Notes under the pieces: model-generated
Told to the model about the DNA's origin: nothing
Database searches by the model: none
The model's input: the letters and a program-made list of their open reading frames with translations, nothing else
Assembly: GCA_001600055.1 (NCBI GenBank)
Contig: BCIV01000017.1
Location: 557,483 to 621,482 of the forward strand
Length of the DNA: 64,000 nt
DNA from: Filobasidium wieringae
Lineage: Eukaryota; Basidiomycota; Tremellomycetes; Filobasidiales; Filobasidiaceae
Direction of reading: 5' to 3'
Position numbers and translations under genes: made by a program
In this document: in pieces, positions 35,965 to 49,027 of the stretch
Position numbering within the stretch: position 1 is the stretch's first letter
Layout: each line of letters begins with the position of its first letter

Positions 35965-37895
35965 ATGTCAATCAATAATACATGCACACATTCTCAATCC
36001 ACTGAGGACGGCGACTCTGACGACTCTTACGAAGACGCCATGTCCACCTTCGATGAGGGCTTTCAACGTTTACCTGAAGAACTGATCGATATGATCTACG
36101 ACGCCGTCTTCGAAGACGCTGCGATCGTTCACGCTAGGAAACAAAGTTGTGGCCAGCCTCAGAAACATTGGGATCTCATGCGGCTAGCTCCGGGGTCAGA
36201 TACGATCAGCAGTCTGAGTCTTGTATCAAGGCGGTCGAGAGAGCGAGTGATGAAGAGGAGGTACGGGTCGATTGAGTTTTATGGCGGAGGAGCGGGGTGT
36301 GAGGATGGATGGGATTTGTTCGAGTCTCATATGATTGGCAAGGTTGGGACAGTAGACGTCGGAGCTGTTGAGGCTATCAGCGAAGACACAGAGAACGGGC
36401 TGATGGATATGACAGTCTTGCTTGGAGATAACCCGGGGCGCACGAGAAAGTCCAGGCTCATAAAAAATAGCTCACCGAGCTTACGTCCATTGGATCATGT
36501 CAAGTAAGTTCATAGTACCCTTGACCTGTTGAATCAGGGAATGAAGTCATTCCGTCAACAGATCCATCACCGTTAAATCCTCGATATTCAATAAATACTA
36601 CGCCGAACGAATCCTCCATCTAGCCAATCATTGCCCCAACCTCAGAACCCTCGAAATCTCTTACCTCCACTGTTGTCAATTCTTCGACAACGACCGAAAA
36701 ATCTCCGACACCGTTCCCTCGTCCGTCAGGGAACTCGTCTGTGTCGCTCACGGCAGTTCTACCACTATCAGTGGATTGGCAGGGAGAGTGTCAAACATGT
36801 TCACCCACGCAGGGGTCATCAAGAATAGGTCCTTGCCTCATTGGAGAGAATTGGAATTCCGAGGTATTCGAAGGCTTACCATCATACCTTACCTCAAACC
36901 ACCAAATACGCTCGGCCTCATACGGCTTAACGAGCGAACGTCTGGAGAGCTGTACAACTGGAAGTTCCCTGTCGCAGAAGAGACCGAGAATTGGAACAAC
37001 CTAGCGAATGTCGCTGAGATGGCTCTGGATTTGTCGGAATTGCACGCATTCCCATTCCCCATCGCCGCTCTGGAATCTTTCGTAAACATGCGATACAACT
37101 ACCGCTCAGTCACGCACAATGCTATCCAAACTGGAATTCATAACGTCGACGTGGACGATGAGGTGGCGGGGAATGGGATCAAGCAGTGGGCCATGGGGAG
37201 GTACCACCACGCGTTGATCTGGAGTCAGATGGGGTTGACACCGAAGTTACCTTATCTGAAGGGAGGGTTTGAGATTGATGTGACGTTGGATCCGTTCATC
37301 AAGGGGGAAATGAAGACGCATGACTATTGGGTGAGTGATCTTACCCTGATAATTTATGATCAGAACTTCGCTCACGTTACGTCTCTATTTTTCCTTTCGT
37401 CTGTGCATCCTGTAGTACTGGTTGCGGCTCTGGCTACAGAGAATGCAGGTCAAGTGTAAGACCCTTACCATCCGGATCCATCTTCTCTCGCCGGGTGAAT
37501 ACTTTAGTCACCATCGAGCCACCACCACGCCAGAAAGGTCGAAAGACCGTGATCATCCACCTTTTGACTCGGGTTGGCTGAACCACGCCATTCCCTCTGA
37601 CGAAGATGTCTTGAGGTTCGCGCGGGAGATTCAACAGTTTCATATTTGTCAGGATGTGATCGTGAAACTCGTTCGCAAGCGATGGCAGCATCATCAGGAG
37701 AAAGTCTTGTTGCGGAAATGGGAAGCCCGGATGAAGGCCGAGGATGGACTTCCCTATTTGCTCGATCCGTTGTGCTATAGGACGAACGCTTATGAATTCG
37801 TCATGCTGGCGGACGAGTACAATACTTGGGAATGGAGCAGGAGGTTGGAGTGGAAGTTACACGAGATACCTAGGGATATGGTCGGGATGTTTTGA
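35965..37895 (+). CDS. F-box-like protein
   Basis: Three exons are chained: ATG at 35965 (or 36040, MSTFDEGFQRLP) to a GTAAGT donor near 36504; about 36562 to a GTGAGT donor near 37330; and a last exon from about 37414 to the stop at 37893-37895. Near the start, FQRLPEELIDMIYDAVFED and, some 40 residues on, SSLSLVSRRSRERVMKRRYG match the two ends of a fungal F-box (LP.E...I and L..VSR..R). The remainder (HLANHCPNLRTLEISYLHCC and others) is Leu-rich and repeat-like but not a clear LRR. Such proteins usually couple unknown targets to SCF ubiquitin ligases. Fast-evolving F-box-like genes are common in basidiomycetes. The target is unknown. Confidence 0.65.
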
Positions 37896-38463
37896 GCCGT
37901 ACGAGAGACGCTCAGGGCGGGAGGACATGGTCATGCTTCAAGGCGAGGCACTTTGCGATAAACGAACCTGGATGAACGTCACGATACACAATAACTTGAA
38001 ACCACCGAAAATCAACACGACCCCAAACACATACACACACCCGCACACCCAAACATGCATTCATACAGTTCATGTTCTATCAGACACCATGTCATCAAAA
38101 ATTGCTTACTCTGACGACCGTTATTTGTCGTTTTTCAATAGTGACTTCGCTTGCCCCCCTTGTTCTCTGAGGTCAGCCGGATCTTACGCTGCGTACATGG
38201 GGATTTTAAATATTCGATTCCCCTCACACGCCTACTCAGGAACCCGGGTAGCTCGATTGCAGTAAGCCTTCGGCGTACGACGTTCTCTAGCTAGACATCG
38301 GGGCGAAACGATTACCAGATCATCGACATGAATCACGTGACTTGGGCATGAGTAGTTAGTTAGATGTCGAATGTCTTTCAACTATAATATGAAATCTGGA
38401 ACCCACCAGGGCCTGCTTCTGAATCCTTCACGAATCCATTTCCCGGTCTAGACAGGAATCAAG
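37896..38463. other. Intergenic, promoter of TRM732
   Basis: A CA-rich tract near 38025-38060 (ACACATACACACACCCGCACACCC) and AT-rich sequence lie before the next gene. A short open frame (37744-38265) mostly overlaps the previous gene and is a shadow. No gene seen. Confidence 0.5.
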
Positions 38464-41400
38464 ATGGTTGTACAGGGAGATCGGAGAAGACCGGCTGTTT
38501 CTGCCCGGAAACTGGAAGATGTGATCGCATCTGCGTTCGGAGGGCTAGAGCAAGATCTATCGATTGAACAGCTTGACGAGCTGATACAAGCGTTCAAACG
38601 AAGAGCAGCAGAACACTTCAAGTCTAAACAGCCTATCAAAGAATATCAGTTATCGGTATTCACTCCTCAAGTCATCAGCACGCTAGTGGATTCAGTCTAC
38701 ATTGCCTATAATTCAGCGGACCGAGCTCTTTCAAGTAAAGCAGGAGAGTTCGTACAAGCTATTTCAAACCTAAACCGAGTGTCATCGAAAGACAAAGAAG
38801 CCACGGAAGGGTCTGTACGGATATCTCAGACGTTTGTCAAGAAAGCTGTAGCTCGAGAAAGCTTCGACAAGCATGACCTGCAAGTCTTGAATCAATTATT
38901 GCCATATGCTGACCCCTCGACCTGGCCGGACAACTTGATGGACCGAATCTTTGTCGAAACTTGGTCTCACGATAGTCGGTTCGTCGCTGGTCGAGTACTT
39001 GTCAGTATGTTCGACAGCAAACCATACCTCGATCGGCTCAAGCCCAAACACGCTTCATCGACACTGGAAGAACTGGTCGTCCAGACCTTGCTCGACAAAG
39101 TGGCCGAGATAGATCACACCATATCTTTGAAGCCTATGTCACAATTCGTCTTCCCGGTCCTGTTTGAAGGACAACCAAAAGTTGTCCGATTGCTCTGTGA
39201 ACGTCTATCTGGCGAGATTTCAACCCCTTCAAGTTTAGGAGCGGCAGCAGCTTTGCATTTCTGGATCAGGGTAGCTGCTATTGCATGTCAATGCTCTTTG
39301 GTGGAAGTGAGCAGCTTGGACTCGAGATTGATAGCGCTGGCAATGCACCATCAGATGGATGACATTCGGTTAGCTGCTTGGACCGCCTTGACAGCAAGAA
39401 AAGCGGTCTCCGATCGGATCGATGTTGGTACGCTTGGTATGGTTAAAGAATGGTTCGAGAGTAATATGAGGGTATATAACGCCGAGTAAGCACTTACAAC
39501 GTACTTGGCTCTCATTGTGTAACCTAACAAGCTATATTCCATAGCTTCCGAGGTGCATTCGGTCCATCTTTCCGAAAGTATGTGGAGCGAATACGACTCT
39601 CCTCTGCAGCCGCACAAAAGCAGATCGATAAACCCCTTGCTAAGAGCCGGCAAAATGAGCCGAATGCAGAAGAGAATTGGGCAGAGGAGAAAGTGGCCTC
39701 TCAGCAGTATATCACATCGGTCATTGGGTTCCTGCAACACGTTCTGGATCAAGTGCTCACTCCTGCTTTGGAGCTGCCTTCGTTTACTGGTCATGCGAGA
39801 GTAGTTACGGGCCTCGATCTCATACACTCTTTGGCACTGGAGATGCCCTTGTTCGCGGAAAAAATCGCTGTCCCGCCTGTGTTCACTGATGAAAGGGTGG
39901 ATCATCTGCTTGCCTGCTTGGGGGGCAATTTCTCCGATGTGAGGGCAAAGGCCTTGGATATGTGAGTCACATTAAAACAGACGTGACGTTCGATGCTGAT
40001 CTGTTGGGCAGCTTAATGCTTGCTCCTATCCCCCTTCCAGGGCATGCCGCGTCCGAATCATCAAAGTTGCTACTTGATAGTGCTTACACTCGTCTAGACG
40101 GGAAACGGAAATCGGATGCTGAGGCTGGATCCTTGGTGGTGCAGGTTGTATGTCGGGAAGAGAGGACTGCTTCAAATCAGAGACCTTTCGACCAGATTCT
40201 GTTGCTGGAAGAACGGCTAGAACAGGCTGTCGAAGCGGCGGAGAAGGATCTGATCAACGAGTTACGACAGCGCCCCCTTCATGGGATAGTGTTGGCCATA
40301 ACGTGAGCTGTTCTTCTACACCTTGACACACTCTCCGATGGCTAATTGAACTAAACAGCCGTATCATCTCATCAACGAAGTGGAAATCATCAGAGCAATT
40401 GATGCGATTGTCGAAACGCCTGATATCACTGATTCATCAAATATGGCAATTGTCGCGCCCCATCTTGAGCTCTGAAGGATCATCGGCTGCAGACCATGAG
40501 ATAGCAAGGATTTATGAAATGTTAGCTCAGGAAGGAGGTGAAGACTTAGAAACCGAGCAGGACTCAGTTCATATCGATTTGCTATCCAATGCTTGGCGAG
40601 CAGTGAAGGAGTCAAGGCAAGTCGTATCTGCTCGTTATGGGATTGTTGAATACTTACGATGATCTGCGTGGTCAATTTATTGTATATAGCACATTGCTCG
40701 CCGAAATATTCGTTGTGAACACATCGATATCGAAAAGCTGCTGGTCGCCGGACGAGGTCAGATCTGCCGGCGACTTGTACCTTACTTGGCTTTATCGTAT
40801 TCGCCATCGAGGTACCTTTTCATCTATCGCCCCCGATTTCGATCGGTTCGTCAATGTGATCGCGCACGTGAACGTCCCAGGCAAGGATGAGCTGACTCTG
40901 CGAGAGTCTTGGCTTGAGGTGAGTTTAGTTTGATTGGGTCATCTTATCGGCCGACATCAAGTGACCCGATATCTTTCCACCTAGACTCAATTAGATGTTG
41001 TCGCTGAAGGTAGTGCCTCGACGACTAGACGCTCAGCTGCCATCCCGTCATGTGTCCTTGCATTAGCAGCTGGATCTCGAACGCTCTTCTCACAAGCTCA
41101 TAAGCGGCTGAGCTCCATCTGCTCATCGAATGCAACTCCCAACCCCGCCAAAGTGCATGCTCTCCATACACTTAGAGTTATTGTACTCGATACCCGACAT
41201 ACAAAGGTTCTGGGAGACTTCTTCCAGGAGACCGCAGTGATAGCTCTGCAAGGTTGCGAGAATCCCGAGTAAGCCTTTATAACCCGCATGACTCTTCCTT
41301 CCAGTCGTTGACTATATATCTGCATGTGTAGCTGGAGCGTCAGGAATGCAGCTCTGCTCCTGTTTGCTCAGCTTGCTACGAGAATGTTCGGAAAGGGGTT

Positions 41401-43199
41401 AAATTCCCCTGGAACAGTATACGACAAGCGGATGGGTATTCACGAATGGAGCGGACGGTATCCTATGCTCCTTCCGAGGTTCAGGGACATACTGGACAAC
41501 GCAATCGTAAGTTACCGTTGTTTAACGCATTGTGTCGATTTCTTTTAATCAGACGGTACCACCTAGCTGCAACGCAAAGTAGAGAGTTCCGCAATGCTCA
41601 TCCTCGTAGTACTTCGACATTTGGAGAGTCGGGACGGTCTGGATGAGCAACTTGAGGAGCAAAAACGATTGCAGTCGATCTGTGCAGTGTTGTGTGATCA
41701 GCCGGATATCAAGGTCAGTCCAGCCTGTTCGATTCAGCTTTCATCAATGCTCATATAGTCGTCCGTAATAGCTACGTCAAGCAGCAGCTGACGCCCATGC
41801 CAGCCTGACACCAAGGAACGCCCGTTTGATAGCATGTCGACAACTGCTAGCGGACAGGAAGCTTTCCTCGGATTCCGACAAACTGCATGGACACCTGTTG
41901 GCAGTCCTCGGAATGGTACGACTACGTGTTGGAGCCAAAGATGCAGACTATCAAGAGATTTGGAGGAACGCCTGCGATGCTGTAGCCGGATCGCAGCTAT
42001 CTGCCACTATCAAGGCAACACTGGTCGAGCTCCTTACCGAATGTTGCGCTGGTATACAAGATCGCGACCTCGTGACCCGGATGGTCATCGAGCGTGTGCC
42101 ACTTGCAGATACTCACGAGGTCGGATATGGCCTCTGGAAGAGCGCGTATGACGAACTCCAGAAGGTCGTTTCGTTTGAATCGCAATCGTCTCTTGGAAAC
42201 CGAGTCAACCCATTAGAGCTGGCGTTGACTTCAGGAATCAACCCTTATGATCGGATCCAAGCTCTTGAGGATGTTTTGGCCCAGAATGATTCAGGCTTAA
42301 TCAGCTCTGGCGATTACCAACGGTTGATGGATATGTACGATGCTACGACGCATGTCCCATTACGCGAGGCTATTCTTCCTGTCCTCGGTAGATCGTGCTT
42401 GAGTGGTGACTCGGTTACGGGGGAAGACTCGTTCAAGTACATCGTCGATCAAGCCGAAAAGTGTCTGCATGAAGATGAGGTGAGGAGGTTGTGCGGTACT
42501 GCAGATAAAAGATACTAACGCCTGACCTAACCAATAGTCTGCGGATTCTCGGGTAGCGGCGGTCAGGACCATCTCCAGCTTGATACCCGCCCTTGAAATC
42601 GTCAACGTTTCGAGCAGTTTACATATCCGGACTCAGTTACTCTTGAAGCAAGCTCTGTCCGATGACGATGTGGATATCCGAGATGAAGCGGCATCTATCG
42701 TCTCGAAGGTGATTCAGAGTGAGATCGTGCTCTGCCGCGATCGAGCGGTAGGAGAATGGTGGAAATACATGGGCGAGAAGTATGCTCAGGTAGACGAGTG
42801 GAAGAGTGCTTTGAGGGATATGGTCACAGACGTTCAATCGATCAGTGAGCAACCTACCCTCTCGTGTCTGATCATAACATACACCTGACTGACTGGATCA
42901 AACTAGACGATCTCCGAAAAGATCTGCATAACCCGAACGACGAGTTGTTCGCCAACGAACCTTCCAACCTATTCATCGAGCCCTGGACGGACCTTCAGGC
43001 CGCTTACGATGCTTATCGACGTTCAGGACAGGTCATGGAGATGGGCCCGAACGGGGAGGAGATGGGAGCGGATGTTTCGGGTGCGAGAGGTGATCTTGAA
43101 TCGTTCGGACGGATATCACCGTTGGCGTTGGAGAGGGATAGTTTGGTTCTGCTCGCTAGGAGGGTTGAGGTACTGGAGCGGGTGTTAGGCTCGGAGTGA
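38464..43199 (+). CDS. TRM732: TRM732/THADA, regulator of tRNA 2'-O-methylation
   Basis: In yeast, Trm732 (human THADA) binds the Trm7 methyltransferase and enables Nm32 formation in the tRNA anticodon loop. The ATG at 38464 (MVVQGDRRRPAVSARKLEDV) opens a 341-codon first exon of helical repeats. About ten short introns follow. The diagnostic DUF2428 region spans about 41000-41500. It reads STTRRSAAIPSCVLALAAGS, then HALHTLRVIVLDTRHTKVLG, and across an intron WSVRNAALLLFAQLATRMFG. The basic/aromatic WSVRNAALLLF box is the hallmark of the family. The C-terminal exons (EPWTDLQAAYDAYRRSG) lead to the stop at 43197-43199. The estimated length of about 1,400-1,450 aa matches yeast Trm732. Exact borders of the middle exons were not all resolved. 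Confidence 0.88.
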
Positions 43200-43345
43200 G
43201 AAGGATTGCGAGAGTTTAGAGGTATAATATGTATTTCCATTTCGCTCATTCTTGCCACCTCTTCAAAATCGATATCCTTCATAAGAAACACCACCCTCGT
43301 CTTTCCCGAACTCCTGTCCTATGTACAATGTGCAACCCGATCCGA

Positions 43346-44229
43346 CTAATAACTCATCCTCTGTCCTCGATAATTCCAGAACTTTCCTCCGTGGGTTTCC
43401 CTAGTGGAAGCGTCGATGACTTTTAACATCCCCTTGACGCATTGTTCCGTGGAGATCCCGCCTAGTTGAGCGAAATTCATCCCGGCGGCTGAGACGCCTT
43501 GGGTCCCCATTTGAGTGTCTACCAGGCTGGGGCTGTGAGTAGGCAGTGGGGGGCGAGTGGTTCAGCCAGGGATGGTGTATGGAGAGGGGAGAACAGGGCG
43601 GGACTTACTGGATCGGAAAAGCACAGATCTTGGGGGTCTCGATATGGATCTTCTTCGTGATAAAGTTGACCGCGGCCTTACTGGTACCATACGCATTACT
43701 GGCCCATGATAAGGATTCCTCAATCTGCCCTAGTACGGAAGAGACGACGACGAATTTCCCACCGTCGGGAGAATGGAGGATGAGTTCCCGCATCGTCTGG
43801 AACAAGATCAGGGGTCCTAGGGCATTGATCTCGAAATCTCGGAGCATGATGTTGGGGCTGACGGTAGCGATCGGAGTGATGTCCGATGACATGCCCGCGT
43901 TGGCGATGATCACGTCGATCTTGTGGGTCTTTGAACCGATGTACTGAGCCGCTCGGTGGTTATCCGCTTCGTCTGCCGAGTTGAGTTCCAGGGGGTAGAC
44001 CTTGTTTGGGAACTGGGCTGATAGCTGGGAGAGCGGGTGGTCATCGGGAAGAGGAAATTGACGTGTTCCAGCGAAGATGAGGACGTTGGGACGGGTGGAA
44101 AGGACCCGAGTCAGTTGGAGACCTATCCCTCTGTTTGCTCCGCTTACTAAAGGCAGGGATGGTCAGATGGTTGCAGGGGTGTGTCGTGTGGTCCTACTCA
44201 CCGAGGTAGACTGTTGGAAGTGTATCCAT
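43346..44229 (-). CDS. Short-chain dehydrogenase/reductase (norsolorinic acid ketoreductase-like)
   Basis: The ATG at 44229 gives MDTLPTVYLV joined across a small intron to SGANRGIGLQLTRVLS, a Rossmann start with the TGxxxGxG-type glycine motif. IDVIIANAGMS carries the NAG motif, VVVSSVLGQIEE the catalytic Ser, and YGTSKAAVNFITKKI the YxxxK pair. A short intron near 43510-43610 precedes SLVDTQMGTQG. The end is GGKFWNYRGQRMSY, with stop TAG at 43346-43348. Layout and length (about 245 aa) fit the SDR subfamily annotated as norsolorinic acid ketoreductase-like. That name comes from aflatoxin synthesis, but most members act on unknown carbonyls. No biosynthetic cluster partners lie nearby. It is convergent with TRM732. 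Confidence 0.88.
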
Positions 44230-45079
44230 GTTCCCTGGTGGCGAATGGCGAGTTTCGAGTTTCGATGCTGAGCGATTCAGTTGACAAGTCAAGAAATTCA
44301 AAATTGATGTCGAGTTGAAACGAATTGGACAAAGTGCCGAGGAAATCTCGTCATACGTGGTAACCAATCGATGACGTAATCACGTAAGATTCGCACGTGG
44401 GAACACCGGCTTATCTAAATTCATGGTAGATAACGCGGTCGATCGTTGGCAACGTAGCCTGGTAGGAGAGTTCCAAGTTCAGACGCTTCTCGTGACAATA
44501 TGAAGGCGGGGACACATTTAGGTCATGCAAAGAAGAAAAGAAACGCTCTGTGACCCAGGTCGAGTCGTTCAACCGAAACCACGACCCGACCCGACTCGCA
44601 ACGACCGCTCAAAACTTCCAACTCGGTGTGATGTGATCCTAATGAGCCCCATCTGCGTCGAACGTAATGATACAACAGCTCCCAAGTCCAGCCCCCTGAG
44701 AAATGATCTAACGCCACAAGCCCATCCGTCTTGGGATACTCATCGGGAACAACGCCTATCAAACGAGTAGGATACGATCAGCACCAGCTCAGTACTGTCG
44801 ACCGGAATGTCAGGCAAAGTTTGGGTAGGAAAGAAAGATCTCAAGGGGGAGCGAATGGATTGAAAAGGACTTGCCTCGCTCCACGAACGTAGATCCGTCG
44901 GTCGTCCTCGTTCTGCTATGGCCGCTTGTAATCTGTCCGACGCGTCGTCATGAAGTATTGCAGTGTTTCGGTAGGAAGTGGGAATGGAATGAATGCGTTT
45001 TAGAACAAATACATTGAGGAGGGAGAGCGGGAGATTGATCAGCTTGGTTTCCCGAACTCTACGAGGAAGCGAGAGCGGT
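44230..45079. other. Intergenic, no gene seen
   Basis: Upstream region of the minus-strand SDR gene and downstream region of the next minus-strand gene. Short frames start at non-ATG codons or lack any motif. Confidence 0.5.
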
Positions 45080-45741
45080 TTACCGATTTCGGATTACGGA
45101 TGTTAATAGGAGACCGAGGACGACGAGGATGAAACAGGTGACGACCAGTTGATCCCTCGGTGAATCTCTCTCTATCAAAGTTCAAACACATACACAAACA
45201 CAAACCCCCATAAAAGATGATTAATTTAAAACGCTCTCGAATCCTCCCGGTAGAAGAACCTGTACTGACGGAAACAACGAGCGACCACATCCCCCTCCTT
45301 CCCCGTACCCGTATCCGTATCCAAATCCGGGACTTCCGCGCCCCTACAAACGGCGAGTTTCTGATCCAGGCAGAATTGACGGGTACAGGAGAGACAAGGT
45401 TTTCGTGGGTCCGGAGGGAGGTAGAGGGGGACGATGGTGAAGTTACCGAAACATGTGCCTGTGAGCGGAGAGGGGGGGATATTCGGGGTGAGAGGTGAAG
45501 GTTAAGGGTGTTGTAGTTAGTCATGCTATGAGCGGGGGGAAGGTGAGAGACGGACATTTGCAGTAGAAGAGGGTATCGCTTGTTGATGGGGATACGTTCG
45601 CGGCGGCTACGATCAAAGGCTGGGAAGCAGCGAGTCGAGCGTTAGGACCGGGGTTTCTTCGAAGGAGCGAGGCTGGGCGAGATGAAAGTGACTTACCGTG
45701 AGCCAGAGGAAGAAGAGGAAGATCCGATTGAGAGGTGACAT
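45080..45741 (-). CDS. Small conserved fungal Cys-rich single-span membrane protein
   Basis: I assembled four exons whose phases close exactly (45741-45697, 45619-45556, 45458-45270, 45171-45080; 129 residues). Signal peptide: MSPLNRIFLFFLWLTPLIVA. The luminal part has TLFYCKCTCFGNFTIVPLYL, then KPCLSCTRQFCLDQKLAVC, then GDVVARCFQRDSPRDQ. The tail is a membrane span (LVVTCFILVVLGLLL) with a short basic end. The cysteine spacing CxCxCF...CLxCTRQFCL...C...CF followed by RDSxxDQ is, from memory, conserved among uncharacterised fungal proteins. I know no functional name. The exons are small, so simple frame scans miss this gene entirely. Confidence 0.8.
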
Positions 45742-46192
45742 CGTCTTTCGTTTACGAGGTCGAGGTCGAGATTATTGGTTGCAGAATAAAATGGTAGATC
45801 ACCGACGACCGACTTGGGCGTGAATGAGGGCGCTGCGTATGCGTTTTCGAACATTCTCATGCGATCTCGCGACCTCGCATCTCTCAATCTATTCCACGGA
45901 CATTGGACATTCGACATGAATCCCATCCTCGATATCGTACTACAGCAACCGACTTGGCTGGGTTTAAACCAATACACGCCTCTTGGATTTCCAATCCATC
46001 CTCTTCAGGTAGGTATATCCAGCGCATTCACTCCATTCAGTCAGTTTTACCCGCTCGTGATTCGTCTCAGTCTCATCTATCTAGTAAGTCGATCGCTCAT
46101 GATCGCTTGTATTTCGTTCCTCAAGCTTATCGTTTTCAGATCTCAATCCAGCCAGACGTATAGCCCGTTGTCATTGCACATCGTCTTCCAGC
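45742..46192. other. Intergenic between Cys-rich gene and FunK1 kinase
   Basis: A divergent promoter region. An open frame from 45860 (MRSRDLASLNLFHGHW) is present on plus but has no splice link or motif. Confidence 0.45.
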
Positions 46193-49027
46193 ATGAGGCA
46201 CTCTTTCAAGACGATCTTCTCGCTGGAGGAGCCACAGCGTAGTGATTTCCTTAAAGACCATGGCGTTCGATCGACACATGTCATGACGAAGCGTCAGGAG
46301 CTGAGGCTTACCGAGCAAGACTAACCATTCTTCAACGAGAGGTGGAAAGATTTTGATCCTAAGCCGCCCAAGCGATCTTGGCATAGGTATCGCGAAAATC
46401 AGCTGACGATAGATGGCAGTCCACCAAGTGATACCCAGTCAATCGACCAATCCGAGTCCGAGCAAGATGAATCTACTGGCGAAGCTTCAGACTCGGACTC
46501 TAGTACAAGTAATGACAGGTAAGCACAGAATAACGTTGATTCTAACGAGCGTCCTGGCCAGAACGGTAGTCGACGTCTTATCATGACCGCTGTGGCTAGA
46601 ACGGATTCTGGAGAAAGCGACACAGACATTCCGCAGACAATCGAAGAACGCATCGCCGAGGAAGTGATTGGTAGGTTCGAAAAGAAGTATGTCGTGACGA
46701 AGATGGCTTGTCCTCAGGGTGAAACGGCGATCCAGAGAATCGCGCAGAAGCTCCGACATGAGGGGACATTAGATAGTCCGACCGGTGTGCTCGGCACTCT
46801 TCGCCGGACCAACGCCCTGGAGGTCGATGTCGAGAAGGCTTTCAACACCTTAGCCAATTCCGTCTCTCAGCAACTTTACGAAGCAAGTACCGCATTTGTA
46901 ACGGAGAAGCCATATGCGCTCGTCTTTATGGGGAAAGCAGAACATTCCGACGTAGATATCGTTGTCAAAGACGACGTGTACGTCCGGTCGATGTCTACAC
47001 GAGAGGAAAACAAACCGGATTCGCACGTCATGAAAGATCCCGATTATGCTGCCATGTTGAGGGCCAAAGTAGTCGATGACTTCACGGCTAAAGGAATGCC
47101 TATCGAAGGGCCAAAGTTTGAAACAGCATTGACAAAGGCGACTGAAGATTATCAACGCGCTTGGAGTAGTTTGGCATCGGCAGGTGAGGTCTCGCTAGGC
47201 AATGAAACAAACTTGAACGACTTCTCTGCAAAAGTCTGGCAGGTTTTACGTTATGCCGTAAGTTTCAGTACCGGACCAATACTGTTATAACGCTAAGACG
47301 TCTTTACTGGATTTCCTGATAGCGCAAGGGAAGACAGAACAGTGCCGTATCCGGTCGTTTCTGTGTGTTCACTCTTTTCGGAACGATATTGCGCCTCTGG
47401 GTCGTTACCGCGAATCGACTTTACAGTTCTCGAGCGTACGATTTTGCTCTAGATACGGATCTTCCGGATATTATCAGGATCATAGCTCTACTTTCCGGAC
47501 CCATTGATATCTTACTTCCCCAATTCGATCTGCTCAAGCAGACGGCGTTGCAAGTCCGTAGAGTATTGCCCGCTGGCAGCTCTGACGTTATAACAATTGG
47601 CATCGAGAACATAAAGGTCATCGAAAACAGAGGCTGCCTCTTCGGCCGTGGGGCTTTGATCTGTTCCGCTCGACCCAAGGACCCCTTGCCCCTCCGCAGA
47701 TCAAAACTCCTGGAAGACGGAGAGATTCTGATTATCAAGGTCGTGTGGACTTTGGAGGAACTCGTAGACCACGAATTGGATGTGATGGTGCGACTGCACG
47801 CGGAGTCTCTACCAGATGATATACTGCTACCTCGTCCGATAGGGAAGGGCGTGGGTGATGACTCCGGTCAGAATTTGGAAGCATGGACAACAGACATAGT
47901 CCCGCCATCTCGTGACAAACATCGAGCTTTGGCAGATGCTCCACTCCATCTTTGTTGCATGGTAATGGCATGTCAGCCGGCAAAACGGCTTTCAGGTATA
48001 GTCCCCCCGCTTCGAATGATGAAAATTCACCGCGGTCTTTTCAAGAGCTTGTATTACATGGCGACCAAAGGCGTACACTATCGAGATCTCAATGTAGGCA
48101 ACGTTCTCGTCCTGGAAGCAGATAAGGATCAATGTTTGGTCATCGATTTCGATGGATGTAGAATCCTTAACCTCAAGCGCGGTCGCCGAAGCGGTACCGT
48201 AGTGACAGATATGGTCGATATTAGCATCGACGACAGTCGTTCAGCTAACGCGTACTTCATGAGTATCAGAGTCATGGGGCTGCACGAACTTGTCATAAAC
48301 AGGCGGAGACTCTTAGTTGCAATTGCCGAGCAACAGAGGAAGCTCGAGCAGTACAAGGCGGAGAAGGGCGACCTATTTTGGCAATCCATGACGGAGGAAC
48401 GTCTTGCCAATTTGGATGAAGAACTGTGCAATGTTGAAAAATCCATAGAGGCATTAGCTCATCGATACATAGATGATTGCGAATCTGCCGTTTACATCCA
48501 AGTCTTTCAGGTAAGCAGTGTTGCAGCTCCAACCAACTACATCTGATTGTGGTCGAACGGTGGCCTGAACCATACAGGTCGCCGAAAGCGAATACAACCG
48601 TAATTGCTTGCCGCACGGGAAGAAGCCACTCATCGAAAGAAGATGGCGCAGCGACCCGCGAGAGCTCTTAGCAGATCTGAACGAGGTCACCGTCAAGCGA
48701 GAATTTTGGATCCTATATAAGATTTTCGACGTAAGCTAACCCTTGTCTCTTATCCATGTCGAGGCTAATGAGTCAAAATGACGATACGGACAGGTGATGA
48801 AGCAGTTCAGATACAGATACAGCACCGAATGGATTGTGCTGATTGTCAATCTGCACTCCATAATACTCAAAGCTCAGGAAAGCACGAAAAGCTTTCGCCT
48901 CAATGATGGAGTTCTAGAACCAGAATTAACTCCCCTAGAGGCCGCCTGCTTCAGAGATTGCATTCAAGCTTATGACAAAGCTATCGACGGTCTCCAGATG
49001 AAGGCTGAAACCGTACGAGCTATGTGA
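46193..49027 (+). CDS. FunK1-type fungal protein kinase
   Basis: FunK1 kinases are a fungal-specific, expanded family of unknown substrates. The 3' end is firm: exons carry HELDVMVRLHAESLPDDILL, MMKIHRGLFKSLYYMATKGV, HYRDLNVGNVLVL and QCLVIDFDGCRI, and the last exon ends AETVRAM with the stop at 49025-49027. The N-terminal half (TIEERIAEEVIGRFEKKYVV; FNTLANSVSQQLYEAST) matches the helical region before the kinase fold. The catalytic HRD is read here as YRD with Asp kept, and DFG as DFD. The 5' end is unsure. ATG 46193 (MRHSFKTIFSLEEPQ) needs an intron ending near 46345 to reach RWKDFDPKPPKRSWHRY. Acidic/Ser linkers follow (QSESEQDEST). Activity cannot be judged from the sequence. Confidence 0.78.

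Noticed and set aside
43346..44229. Part of a secondary-metabolite cluster because of norsolorinic-acid-reductase similarity
   Set aside because: The neighbours are TRM732 and a small membrane protein. No polyketide or peptide synthase, P450 or regulator is near.
45217..45498. Plus-strand open frame with ATG, 93 codons
   Set aside because: It lies opposite exon 3 of the Cys-rich membrane protein. Conserved cysteine spacing on the minus strand explains the open frame.
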